64,000 bases of DNA from Sphingobium subterraneum (GTDB taxonomy: Bacteria > Pseudomonadota > Alphaproteobacteria > Sphingomonadales > Sphingomonadaceae): contig NZ_JACIJP010000001.1 in assembly GCF_014199435.1 (NCBI RefSeq), positions 744,001-808,000 on the forward strand, given 5' to 3'. Position numbers and translations under genes: made by a program. How positions within the stretch are numbered: position 1 is the stretch's first letter; each line of letters opens with the position of its first letter. Shown one piece after another: positions 1 through 7,972 of this stretch. The notes under the pieces were generated by a model, which was not told the origin of the DNA, searched no databases, and saw nothing but the letters and a program-made list of their open reading frames with translations.

Positions 1-31
1 GGCGCCGTCACAGCGCATATGCGTAGGGATA

Positions 32-364
32 TCAAAGCTGGGTCGCCGCGCCAATCATCGCCGCCGCACCCACGAGCAGGCCGATTTTCGTCATCGAGGC
101 TGTCTCGTGGTACACGGTGATGCCAATGACGAGCACGACCAGCTGGAGCGTGATCGTAACGATGGGCGTGAGCATGCTTAGCTCAACGCCATTGTTGATC
201 AGCCGGGCGAATACCGCGAAGCTCAACACAAAGCTCACAATGCAGATCACCGTCGGCCACAGCGCCGTAAACCCGCGCGTGGCGGGCAGCAGCGACAGGC
301 CCAGTGCCTGACCAACGATGACGAACGCGAACGACGCAAGGGTCGGAAGTGTGAGTGCAGGCAC
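32..364 (-). CDS. SMR-like small membrane protein (divergent EmrE family)
   Basis: A 110-residue, very hydrophobic protein with four predicted membrane helices, which is the usual size of the small multidrug resistance (SMR) family. The stretch GFTALWP after helix 1 closely matches the GFTRLWP region of EmrE. I chose GTG at 364 because an AGGAGA ribosome site lies 7 bases upstream; longer upstream readings add a non-membrane, Arg-rich tail. At the position of the essential EmrE Glu14 (12 residues before GFT) there is a Gln, so proton-coupled drug antiport is doubtful. It is the last gene of the leftward catabolic operon, 26 bases after the acetoacetate-decarboxylase-like gene, so it may move a substrate or product of that pathway. 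That role is inference. Confidence 0.75.
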   Translation of the reverse strand: MPALTLPTLASFAFVIVGQALGLSLLPATRGFTALWPTVICIVSFVLSFAVFARLINNGVELSMLTPIVTITLQLVVLVIGITVYHETASMTKIGLLVGAAAMIGAATQL

Positions 365-390
365 GGCATGATCTCCTAGTATGTCTGGTT

Positions 391-1233
391 TCAGGTCAGT
401 ATTTTCTGTTCGGTGAAGTCGAGATAGGTTGTCCCTTCCATCGCCAGGGCGTCGAGCGTGGAAAGCTGTTCCAGCGCGGCGAGCTTCTGGACGATGTGAT
501 ACTGGGTGGGCATGTCCTGCCACTGCGGGATATTGAACCGGATGCTGCCGGTGCCCTGCTTGACCGTCGGGGCGGGCTGCGGGTCACGGGTGTTCGACAG
601 GCCGGGGACGGGCGACAGCGTCAGATAATCGGCGTCTGCGACGTCCCACTGCCCGCTGCGCGGAATATATTTGTGGGCGATGATCCCCGCCGCCACGCTC
701 GAAGAGAAATCGGCGACCACGTCCGCCGCGGCGGTCTCGTTGCAGGCCAGATCCATCTCCGCGAAGGTGAAATGTTCCCAGCTTGCGCGGATATGCGTCT
801 CGTCTTTCCAGCGGCGCGGGTCGGGCAGTTGCGCGGCGAGCTTGGGATGGCCCAATTGCTCGCGCCCGGTGATGATCGGGTCGCCCATATTCTCCCACAT
901 CACCGCGCAGAACACGCCATCGGTCTCTGCGCCCGAACCGGCGTGCGTAACCGGGATCATCAGAGAAAGAATATTATACCCGCGCCCCGCCAGCCAGGGG
1001 ATGTCGCGCAGGCAGAAGAAGTGGAACTGCGCCATAGGTTCCCCGCGCAGGGTGACATCCTTGGGCAGCAGAGCGCCCAGCTGGTCGGCGCGGGTCAGGA
1101 ACCGCACGATATGACGGCTGAACCGGATGGGACCGGAACGGAAATCGGGATGCTCCGGCGCCTGGCGTGGCCCGCCCGCAACCCCGAAGGTCGTCGGCAT
1201 GATACCGATGGTCGTGCTGGAAGGTGAAGTCAT
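391..1233 (-). CDS. Acetoacetate decarboxylase family protein
   Basis: A 280-residue protein of the acetoacetate decarboxylase (ADC) superfamily, which acts on beta-keto acids or related oxo compounds through a Schiff-base lysine. The family motif is visible as GREQLGHPK, with Lys131 as the likely Schiff-base residue. The second Lys that often follows it in true decarboxylases is Leu here, so this may be one of the ADC-fold hydratase/aldolase-type enzymes. ATG 1233 was chosen because GGGA lies about 6 bases upstream; an in-frame ATG at 1245 is also possible. It follows the IlvD-like dehydratase by 70 bases in the same leftward operon, which suggests late steps in breakdown of an organic acid. 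The substrate cannot be read from the sequence. Confidence 0.8.
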   Translation of the reverse strand: MTSPSSTTIGIMPTTFGVAGGPRQAPEHPDFRSGPIRFSRHIVRFLTRADQLGALLPKDVTLRGEPMAQFHFFCLRDIPWLAGRGYNILSLMIPVTHAGSGAETDGVFCAVMWENMGDPIITGREQLGHPKLAAQLPDPRRWKDETHIRASWEHFTFAEMDLACNETAAADVVADFSSSVAAGIIAHKYIPRSGQWDVADADYLTLSPVPGLSNTRDPQPAPTVKQGTGSIRFNIPQWQDMPTQYHIVQKLAALEQLSTLDALAMEGTTYLDFTEQKILT

Positions 1234-1303
1234 ATCATGTCCCATCAGGTTGATGGACCGGCTGTCGTCGCGCCGGTCCGCAATTCGCAAAAAATTCAGA
1301 CCG

Positions 1304-2986
1304 TCATCGGTACGAGTGGGTCGGCGCACCCAAATGGGTCGGGCCGACAACGCGCGCGTATTTCTCGCCCACACCGCCGCCGCTCCAGAACTGCGGGGGT
1401 GGGAGATTGGCACGGCGACGCGCGATTTCCTCGTCCAACACCTTGAAATCGATGGTGCCCTGCTGCGCGTCGATCCGCACGATGTCGCCATTCTCGACCA
1501 GCGCCAGCGGTCCGCCCGCATGCGCCTCGGGCGAGACGTGAGCGACGCACAGCCCTCCGGTCCCCGCCGGCCAGCGTCCGTCGGTGACGAGCGCCACATC
1601 CCGGCCCATACCACGCTGGCGGATCGGGATCGGCGCATCGAGCATCTCGCGCATGCCCGGGCTGCCACGCGGCCCTTCACCCCGCACGATGATGACCTCG
1701 CCCGCGCTGAATTCGCCCGCCGCAATACCCTTGCGGGCCGCCGCGTCGCCATCAAACACCCGCGCGGGGCCTTCGAAGACCAGCACCGGAATATCGGCAG
1801 TCTTCACGATGCAACCATCGGGCGCGAGATTGCCCTGAAGAACGACGAGGCCACTGTCCGGCTGAAACGGATCATCGCAGGAGCGAACGATCTTTCCGTC
1901 CGGTGCCGGAGCATCGGCCAGCGCTTCGGCGAGCGTCCGTCCGTCATTGGTGGGCGTGTGCGGATGGAGCAGGCCACCGTCGAGCAGCGCCTTGAACACC
2001 ACCGGCAACCCACCGATCCGGTCCAGATCGATCAACGCATGCGGACCGTTCGGGATCAGGCTGGTGATGCGCGGGGTCCGCCGCAGAATGTCGATCATGT
2101 CCTTCAGCTCGAACCGCACGCCCGCTTCATTGGCGATCGCCGGAAGGTGCAGCAGCATGTTCGATGATCCGCGCATCGCGGCGACGACGGTCACCGCATT
2201 TTCCAGACTTTCGCGCGTGACCCAGTCGCGTGGGCGCGGTCCGCCTTCCATCAGCAGACGCACCGCATGCTCGCCCGCCTTCCGCGCCAGCGCGATACGC
2301 TGCGAATAGACCGCCGGGATCGACGCCGTGCCGAGGGCGGAAAAGCCCATGACTTCGGCACACGCCGCCCCGGTGCTCGCGGTGTTGAGGCCGGGGCAGG
2401 TGCCGACGGACACCATCGCATCCCGGTTGAGCGCCTCCAGCTCGTCTTCGCTCATGTCGCCCGCAAGCGTCCGGTCCATGTCACCAAACACGCGGTAGAA
2501 GTTGATCGGCTCGCCCTTGCTCCAGCCGCGCAGGGCCGCGCCGCCATGGACGTAGACGCCGGGAATGTTCACGCGGGTCAGCGCCATCAGCATGCCGGGC
2601 ACAGTCTTGTCGCACGCACCCAGAGTTACCGCCGCATCATAACGCTGTCCCTGGAGAACCAGTTCGACGGAGTCGGCGATGACCTCGCGGGAGATCAGGC
2701 TGAATTGCGGCCCTGTCTCATGCACCATCGTCCACACGTCGGAGATCGACACCGTCGAGCATTCGCGCGCCGTTGCCCCTGCGACCTCCACGCCGACCTT
2801 GGCCGCCGCGGCCTGTGGCGCGAGCGACATGACGCAGGGGCTCACTTCCGAATGGGTATGCACCACCCCGACGAACGGCTTGTCGATCGCCTCATCGTCA
2901 AGACCGGTCGCGCGCAGATGCATCCGGTTCGCGACGCGCATCGGACCTTGCAGCGCGGATCGGGAGCGCTCGGCAGGGTTCGTCAT
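1304..2986 (-). CDS. IlvD/Edd family dehydratase (catabolic paralogue)
   Basis: A 560-residue protein of the IlvD/Edd family of Fe-S dehydratases, which remove water from 2,3-dihydroxy acids or sugar acids. The three expected cluster cysteines are visible: Cys51 in VSPC, Cys125 in GACDK (with the conserved Lys127) and Cys197 in GTCPG. Length agrees with the family. It sits in a leftward operon between an alpha/beta hydrolase and an ADC-like gene and next to a TonB/monooxygenase regulon, with no branched-chain amino-acid genes nearby. I therefore read it as a catabolic dehydratase (sugar-acid or hydroxy-acid type) and not the biosynthetic ilvD. Substrate unknown. Confidence 0.85.
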   Translation of the reverse strand: MTNPAERSRSALQGPMRVANRMHLRATGLDDEAIDKPFVGVVHTHSEVSPCVMSLAPQAAAAKVGVEVAGATARECSTVSISDVWTMVHETGPQFSLISREVIADSVELVLQGQRYDAAVTLGACDKTVPGMLMALTRVNIPGVYVHGGAALRGWSKGEPINFYRVFGDMDRTLAGDMSEDELEALNRDAMVSVGTCPGLNTASTGAACAEVMGFSALGTASIPAVYSQRIALARKAGEHAVRLLMEGGPRPRDWVTRESLENAVTVVAAMRGSSNMLLHLPAIANEAGVRFELKDMIDILRRTPRITSLIPNGPHALIDLDRIGGLPVVFKALLDGGLLHPHTPTNDGRTLAEALADAPAPDGKIVRSCDDPFQPDSGLVVLQGNLAPDGCIVKTADIPVLVFEGPARVFDGDAAARKGIAAGEFSAGEVIIVRGEGPRGSPGMREMLDAPIPIRQRGMGRDVALVTDGRWPAGTGGLCVAHVSPEAHAGGPLALVENGDIVRIDAQQGTIDFKVLDEEIARRRANLPPPQFWSGGGVGEKYARVVGPTHLGAPTHSYR

Positions 2987-3046
2987 TGTGTTCTCCTGAG
3001 CGCACGCATGAGACGTGAAGAAAAGGGGGAGCGTGGCTCGGTCCGG

Positions 3047-3808
3047 TCAATCCGCATCGACGGCCACCTTCGGTTTTTCGGTGAGGGCATCGACAAGGAA
3101 GGCCATCAGTTCGTCCATCTGGCCCGGCGCGGTCAGCGAATGGCCGCCCGGGAAGGTATGAAGGCACTTGTTCGGGGATCCTAGCGCCTCGAACAGCGCG
3201 CGTTGCCCGGCGGTCGAGAAGATCTCGTCCTCAGCCTTGATCTGGAACAGTGCGGGGGTCTGCATCGCGCGGGCGCTGCCCAGCAAGCTGTCTTCCTGAC
3301 CCCAGTCGGTGCCCCACATACCGATCGCCGCCGCCCTGATACGCGGCTCGACGGCGCAAAGCGGAATGCCGTAGGCCGTGCCCATCGACGTGCCGAACCA
3401 CGCCACCCGATCCGGATCGGCCCAGCCCTCGCCGATCACGGCGTCGAGCGCGATCTGCCAGTCGGTGACCATCCCATCGATGCCGGGGTTCGTCCGCCAG
3501 TGATTTTCGAATTCCGCGAGCATCTCCATGATGCCGAGCTCGTCCGACCGGCGGTGGCCGTGGATCGGCCCATCGATCAGGAGGACAGCGGCGCCCGTGC
3601 TCTCCACCACCGTCTGCGCAAGCGCGTCCGAGCGTTCGTGACGCTTGTGGAACGGGCCGCCATGCTGAAGAAGGACGACCGGCGCAGGACCATCTGCCCC
3701 GCCCCACGCGTTCCAGAACGTCGCCGGAACCACGCGCCCGTCCTGATGGATCGTAAAATCGAAGCACGGGTCGGAAGACTTGCCTTCGAGCGTAATTTCT
3801 CTGGTCAT
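3047..3808 (-). CDS. Alpha/beta hydrolase (dienelactone hydrolase-like)
   Basis: A 253-residue alpha/beta hydrolase. The catalytic triad can be placed: nucleophile Ser141 in GTSMG, acid Asp194 in KAEDE and base His223 in GGHS, with the oxyanion-hole region LLQHGG at 46-51. No signal peptide, so cytoplasmic. ATG 3808 starts 26 bases after the upstream SDR gene ends; a longer reading would run into that gene. It belongs to the five-gene leftward operon and probably cleaves an ester or lactone made by the upstream oxidations, for instance a product of the LLM monooxygenases. That role is inferred from context. Confidence 0.8.
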   Translation of the reverse strand: MTREITLEGKSSDPCFDFTIHQDGRVVPATFWNAWGGADGPAPVVLLQHGGPFHKRHERSDALAQTVVESTGAAVLLIDGPIHGHRRSDELGIMEMLAEFENHWRTNPGIDGMVTDWQIALDAVIGEGWADPDRVAWFGTSMGTAYGIPLCAVEPRIRAAAIGMWGTDWGQEDSLLGSARAMQTPALFQIKAEDEIFSTAGQRALFEALGSPNKCLHTFPGGHSLTAPGQMDELMAFLVDALTEKPKVAVDAD

Positions 3809-3834
3809 CGTTGCTCTCGCTTGCCTTCGCTCAT

Positions 3835-4641
3835 TCAGTCCGCCGTCATGCCGCCATCGATGACGATTTCCGCGCCGGTAATGTGGCGCGCAGCGTCGGA
3901 TGCGAGGAAGCACACGGTTTCCGCTATTTCCTCGGCAGAAGCGGCAACGCCGATCGGCACCATCGTCTTGGCGACTTCATGCGCGTCGAGCTTCGGCGCG
4001 GCGCCGGCTCCGGTTGCCCCACCGAGCATGCCCGCCTCGTCACTGCTGTGCTTGTGCCAGGCCGGGGTGTCGACGATACCGGGATGAAGCGAATTGACGC
4101 GCACATTGTTGCGCAGTTCCGCACATTCCAGCGCGATCGCCTTGGTCATCATCCGCACCGCGCCCTTTGCGCCGCAATAGCCCGCCATGCGCGCCTGGCC
4201 CTTCAGCCCCATGATTGACGAGATGTTGACCACGGCCCCGCCGCCGGACTTGGCGATCCGGGGGATGCCCAGTTTCATGCCGAGAAACGCGCTTTCCACA
4301 TTGACGGAGAGCAGGAACCGGAAATCCTCAAGCGGCATCGTGAAGGTATCGGTGATGATGTTCTTGCCCGCGCAGTTGACGAGCACACCGAGCGGCACGC
4401 CATGCGCGTCGACCTCTGCGAGCGCGGCTTCCCATTCGGCCTCGTGCCGGACGTCGAGCGCGATGGCCGATGCGCTGCCACCCGCCTTGCGGATCAGGTC
4501 GACCGTGCCGTCGGCTCCCGCCTTGTCGAAGTCGGTCACCCACACGAACGCGCCGCGTGACGCCAGCGCGAGGCTGGTGGCCCGGCCGATGCCGCTGCCG
4601 GCTCCCGTGACGAACGCCGCTTTTCCCTCAAACCCTGCCAT
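3835..4641 (-). CDS. SDR family oxidoreductase (first gene of catabolic operon)
   Basis: A 268-residue classical short-chain dehydrogenase. It has the NAD(P)-binding motif TGAGSGIG (12-19), NCAG in place of NNAG (89-92), Ser141/142 and the YCGAK catalytic pair (Tyr155, Lys159), and ends in the common IDGGMTAD tail. ATG 4641 has a strong GAGAGGAG ribosome site. It is the promoter-proximal gene of the operon that continues through hydrolase, dehydratase, ADC-like and SMR-like genes. About 120 bases upstream lies the 44-bp block shared with the TonB/LLM operon. It likely oxidises an alcohol intermediate; substrate unknown. Confidence 0.88.
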   Translation of the reverse strand: MAGFEGKAAFVTGAGSGIGRATSLALASRGAFVWVTDFDKAGADGTVDLIRKAGGSASAIALDVRHEAEWEAALAEVDAHGVPLGVLVNCAGKNIITDTFTMPLEDFRFLLSVNVESAFLGMKLGIPRIAKSGGGAVVNISSIMGLKGQARMAGYCGAKGAVRMMTKAIALECAELRNNVRVNSLHPGIVDTPAWHKHSSDEAGMLGGATGAGAAPKLDAHEVAKTMVPIGVAASAEEIAETVCFLASDAARHITGAEIVIDGGMTAD

Positions 4642-4759
4642 GTGTTCTCCTCTCAATCGGCCGCCGTTGATTCCACCCGGCGCCTGATTGTCGTCCCGAT
4701 CCGTGATCCGCGCAAAGCGGCAGTATGGATGGAGGATATGCCGGAGCGACTTGCGGGAC

Positions 4760-4803
4760 TAGCGCGATAAAAATTATGCAAGCTATAGGTAATAACCTAT
4801 GGA
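4760..4803 (-). promoter_or_regulatory. Shared operator/promoter block, copy 1
   Basis: A 44-bp block containing a perfect inverted repeat, ATAGGT-AATA-ACCTAT (4785-4800), and a conserved TAGCGCGATAAAA segment (4760-4772) that reads leftward as a possible -10 and start region. A second copy with 38/44 identical bases and the same 25-base internal spacing is at 11876-11919. It lies between the divergent SDR operon and the LysR gene, so that LysR protein is the best candidate for binding it. The match was found by eye. Confidence 0.7.
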
Positions 4804-4878
4804 CGGGGCAGAGACTGCGCGATAACGACAAGGAGAAGGAGCGCATAGGCGCCATCCTTTTCGCGATGGGAGTTGCCC

Positions 4879-5856
4879 GTGAACCTGCGCAGCCTACGCT
4901 ATTTCCTGAAGGTCGCCGAATATGGCAGCATTACCCGCGCGGCGCTGGGCCTCCATATTACGCAGCCCTCGCTCACGCAGCATCTCCGGCATCTGGAGGA
5001 GCATTTCGGACTACCGCTGTTCATGCGCCACGGCCGGGGCGTTATCCTGACCGAGGCGGGCAAGACTCTGCGCCTGAAAGCGGAAATCCTCATCGACCAG
5101 ATCGACGGCCTGCAAAGCCAGCTCGAAACCAGCCAGACCCGGCCGCATGGCACCCTTTCCATCGGCATGCCGATCTCCTGGTCGGAACTCGTCACCTACC
5201 CCGTTATAGAGCGGTTCCGCCGGGATTTTCCGGATGTCTATATCAAGCTTACGGTCAACGCGAGCGAAGCCCTGGCGGAGGCGATGAGCGCCAACGAGCT
5301 CCAGCTCGCGGTCCTGGTCGAAACCGACGAACAGGACAGCTTCTGGTCCAAGGACCTTGTCGAAGACGACGTGTTTCTGCTCGGCCCCGCCGGGTCGGAT
5401 CTCAACAAGCTGGGTGCGGTCAGCCTGAAGGACATTGCCCATTATCCGATGATCCTCCCGCTCAACCTGACCATGGTGATGCGGCGGATCGACCGCGCGA
5501 TGGTCGCGTCGGGCGGCACGCTGAACGCGATCATGGAAACGCCCTCGACCAACATCCTTCCGCTTGTCGCGCGCGGGCTGGGCTATACGATCCTGTCCGC
5601 GTGCGCACTGCCCGCCACCGGGTTCGACACGGCGTTCGAGGCCATTCCGCTGACCGACGCCTCGATGACCTGGGCGATCGCGACACCGAAGAGTCGGCCC
5701 AAAACAGCCGCCGTATCGATGTTCGAGCGCTATCTGACGGAACAGGTGATGGATGTCGTCTCGTCCGGCCGCTGGCGAACCGCCAAGATGCGCACCGTGA
5801 CGGGCGGCATAGCAGACGAAGACGAGGCGAACGGCATCGCCAAACTGCGGCTGTAG
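4879..5856 (+). CDS. LysR-family regulator of the catabolic regulon
   Basis: A 325-residue LysR-type transcriptional regulator. The N-terminal winged helix-turn-helix is clear (NLRSLRYFLKVAE, then ITRAALGLHITQPSLTQHL), followed by a substrate-binding domain of normal length. I chose GTG 4879 because GGAG lies 6 bases upstream and the protein then begins with the usual LysR first helix; a TTG two codons earlier is possible. It is divergent from the SDR operon and the shared 44-bp block sits between them. Its 3' end meets the LLM gene after only 15 bases. It probably activates both leftward operons in response to a pathway metabolite. Confidence 0.9.
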   Translation: MNLRSLRYFLKVAEYGSITRAALGLHITQPSLTQHLRHLEEHFGLPLFMRHGRGVILTEAGKTLRLKAEILIDQIDGLQSQLETSQTRPHGTLSIGMPISWSELVTYPVIERFRRDFPDVYIKLTVNASEALAEAMSANELQLAVLVETDEQDSFWSKDLVEDDVFLLGPAGSDLNKLGAVSLKDIAHYPMILPLNLTMVMRRIDRAMVASGGTLNAIMETPSTNILPLVARGLGYTILSACALPATGFDTAFEAIPLTDASMTWAIATPKSRPKTAAVSMFERYLTEQVMDVVSSGRWRTAKMRTVTGGIADEDEANGIAKLRL

Positions 5857-5871
5857 ACGGAACCGGAGACG

Positions 5872-6993
5872 TCAGGCATGCGCGAATGGTTTGCGCAGGC
5901 CCGCCTGCTCCATCAGGGGCAGCACATCCCGGACGAACGTTTTTGTGCCTTCGACAAAGTCGATCCATGTCAGCAGCACACCGTCGAGCCCTGCACCGGA
6001 AAGCATGCTGAGCTTTTCGACGATCCGTTCCGGCGTGCCGACCAGCGGAAACCCGCCATAGCCCGCCGCATAGCGCGTCCGCACTGCTTCCCATGCCTCA
6101 CGCGGCATGTCCTTCACCTCCGGCACGGACAGGCTGATCAGCCCGTCGATGCTTTCCCGGTCCTGATGCTCGACAGCATAATAATGGACGTAGTCGTCCG
6201 ATTCCTTCTGCGTGTCGCGCTGAACGACATAGGTATGGGCCCACACCTGCACCTCGCGGCCAAATTGCTCGCGGGCGGTCCGCTTGTATTTATCGACCTC
6301 GGCCCGCACGCTTTCGGGATCTTCCGATCGGATGCCGATGAAGCACAGATCGGCATGCTCGCACGCAAAGCGCATCCCACGATCCGAATGCCCCGCGTTC
6401 ATGATCGGCGGATGCGGCCGCTGCACCGGCTTGGGGTTGGAATAGCCCGCGATGATGTCGAAGAATTCGCCATGATGGTCGAACTCCTCGCCGGACGTCC
6501 ACAGGCGCTGCAGCACGCCCAGCCATTCGGCGAGATAGTCGTAGCGCGCGTCATGCTCGCGCAGCGGCGCGCCGAACATCTCCAGCTCCGGCCGGTTCCA
6601 TCCGCCCACGACGTTGAGGGCCAGCCGACCGTTGGAGATGATGTCGATTGTCGCGGTCTGCTTGGCGGCGACGATGGGGTGGATGGTCGGGGCGTGCGAT
6701 GTCACGAATACACCCGCGTGCTTGGTCGCCTGCGCAATCGCGGCGGCCCAGGTGAACGGATCGAGCACCTCACCGGACACATGGCCGGGCTTGTCCTTGA
6801 TATAGCCTTTCCAGCGCGCAAAGGGGACGATCGCCTCGAACCCCGCCCGGTCGACCTCCTGCGCGACCTCGACCGCCTGCGCCCAGGTCAACTGGTTCGC
6901 CTCGGGCGCCAGCGAGTGCGTCGTGCCGCGTCCGTTGGTGCAGAACGTGCCGAGCTTGAGCCTGTTGTCGCTGAAAACGGGATTATTGCTCAT
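5872..6993 (-). CDS. LLM-class flavin-dependent monooxygenase (RutA/SfnG-like)
   Basis: A 373-residue bacterial-luciferase-like (LLM) monooxygenase, closest in pattern to the RutA / dimethyl-sulfone monooxygenase type. Typical stretches are the N-terminal LGTFC and GFEAIVPFARW, then GRLALNVVGGWN and PPIMNAGHSDRGM. These enzymes use FMNH2 supplied by a separate reductase and O2 to cleave C-S, C-N or amide bonds. ATG 6993 has an AGGAGAAGC ribosome site. It is the last gene of the TonB-LLM-MBL-LLM operon, 68 bases after the MBL gene. No flavin reductase gene is visible in the window. The substrate is not known. Confidence 0.85.
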   Translation of the reverse strand: MSNNPVFSDNRLKLGTFCTNGRGTTHSLAPEANQLTWAQAVEVAQEVDRAGFEAIVPFARWKGYIKDKPGHVSGEVLDPFTWAAAIAQATKHAGVFVTSHAPTIHPIVAAKQTATIDIISNGRLALNVVGGWNRPELEMFGAPLREHDARYDYLAEWLGVLQRLWTSGEEFDHHGEFFDIIAGYSNPKPVQRPHPPIMNAGHSDRGMRFACEHADLCFIGIRSEDPESVRAEVDKYKRTAREQFGREVQVWAHTYVVQRDTQKESDDYVHYYAVEHQDRESIDGLISLSVPEVKDMPREAWEAVRTRYAAGYGGFPLVGTPERIVEKLSMLSGAGLDGVLLTWIDFVEGTKTFVRDVLPLMEQAGLRKPFAHA

Positions 6994-7061
6994 GCCATGC
7001 TTCTCCTGTCGGGCGGTACGATGGCCGTCCGCATCTTATTGTTCGTCCGCCGGACCCGTCC

Positions 7062-7946
7062 TCAGGTTTCCTCGACCGTCCACACATCGCCATCGGCCTT
7101 AACCGTCACGCCGGACGATCCTGCGAAATGGGCGACCAGCAACAGGATGTCGTGACTGGCCGCATGCTCCAGAATGCCGCGCCGCGTGGCGATCGATGTC
7201 GCATCGTCCCAGCAGAAATTGCTTGATATGTGCGGCAACGCGGCCTGCAGCGGATGATGGATCACGTCGCCGGTGATGATCGCTTCCTCGCCCCGCGAGG
7301 TCAGCACGATCGAGCAATGGTGCGGCGTATGGCCAGGCGTCGCCTTGAGCGTCACGCCCTCGACAATCGCATCACCGGGGTCCACCGTGTCGGCGAGCCC
7401 CGCATCGAGGATCGGCTTGACCGAGTCCGCAAAAATGGCGGGAGCGTCCCCGTCCGTCTCGGCCTGTGCGAAATCGACCTCGCCGCGCGCAAACAGATAG
7501 CGGGCGTTGGGGAAAGTCGGCACCCACTCGCCGTCCACCAGCATCGTGTTCCACCCGCAATGGTCGACATGCAGATGCGTGCACAGCACATAGTCGATAC
7601 TCTCGCGAGGAAAACCGGCGCGCTCGATGCGTTCGAGAAACGGATTGTCGAGCCGGTCGAGCAGCGGATGGCCACGCGGCTTGTCGTTGCCAATGCATGG
7701 GTCGACCATGATCCGCTTGCCGCCCGCTTCGATGATAAACGACTGAAAATGGAGGATTATGTCCCCCTCTTCCGTCGTGAAGGACGGGCACAGCCAGTCA
7801 TTATGCGCCAGCACATCGTCCCGCGTCGCCTGAATGAAGATCGCCGGGTCAAACGCCGTCGGCGGCAGTTCGAGCACCCGCGTTACGCGGATGTCGCCGA
7901 TATTCCAGCGCTTGAACGTCTCCAGATCCATCGGGAGTTCCTGCAT
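7062..7946 (-). CDS. Metallo-beta-lactamase-fold hydrolase
   Basis: A 294-residue MBL-fold hydrolase of the lactonase / methyl-parathion-hydrolase type. The zinc motif HLHVDH is at 124-129, with further ligands His206 (TPGHT), Asp227 (TGDVIHH) and probably His273. No signal peptide, so cytoplasmic. The start is either ATG 7946 or ATG 7931; both have a weak AGGA upstream. It lies between two LLM monooxygenase genes, so it may hydrolyse a lactone, ester or thioester formed by monooxygenation. That role is inference from context. Confidence 0.85.
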   Translation of the reverse strand: MQELPMDLETFKRWNIGDIRVTRVLELPPTAFDPAIFIQATRDDVLAHNDWLCPSFTTEEGDIILHFQSFIIEAGGKRIMVDPCIGNDKPRGHPLLDRLDNPFLERIERAGFPRESIDYVLCTHLHVDHCGWNTMLVDGEWVPTFPNARYLFARGEVDFAQAETDGDAPAIFADSVKPILDAGLADTVDPGDAIVEGVTLKATPGHTPHHCSIVLTSRGEEAIITGDVIHHPLQAALPHISSNFCWDDATSIATRRGILEHAASHDILLLVAHFAGSSGVTVKADGDVWTVEET

Positions 7947-7972
7947 GTCACACGTCCTGTTTTCTGAATTCT

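Noticed and set aside
391..1755. A 454-codon reading of the ADC-like gene starting at 1755
   Set aside because: The first 170 codons overlap the dehydratase gene antiparallel-free in another frame and are Arg/Ser-rich with no family match; the ADC family start is near 1233.
1304..2986. ilvD of branched-chain amino-acid biosynthesis
   Set aside because: The gene is part of a catabolic operon with hydrolase, SDR and ADC-like genes, and shows the broader IlvD/Edd pattern; a biosynthetic role has no support from context.
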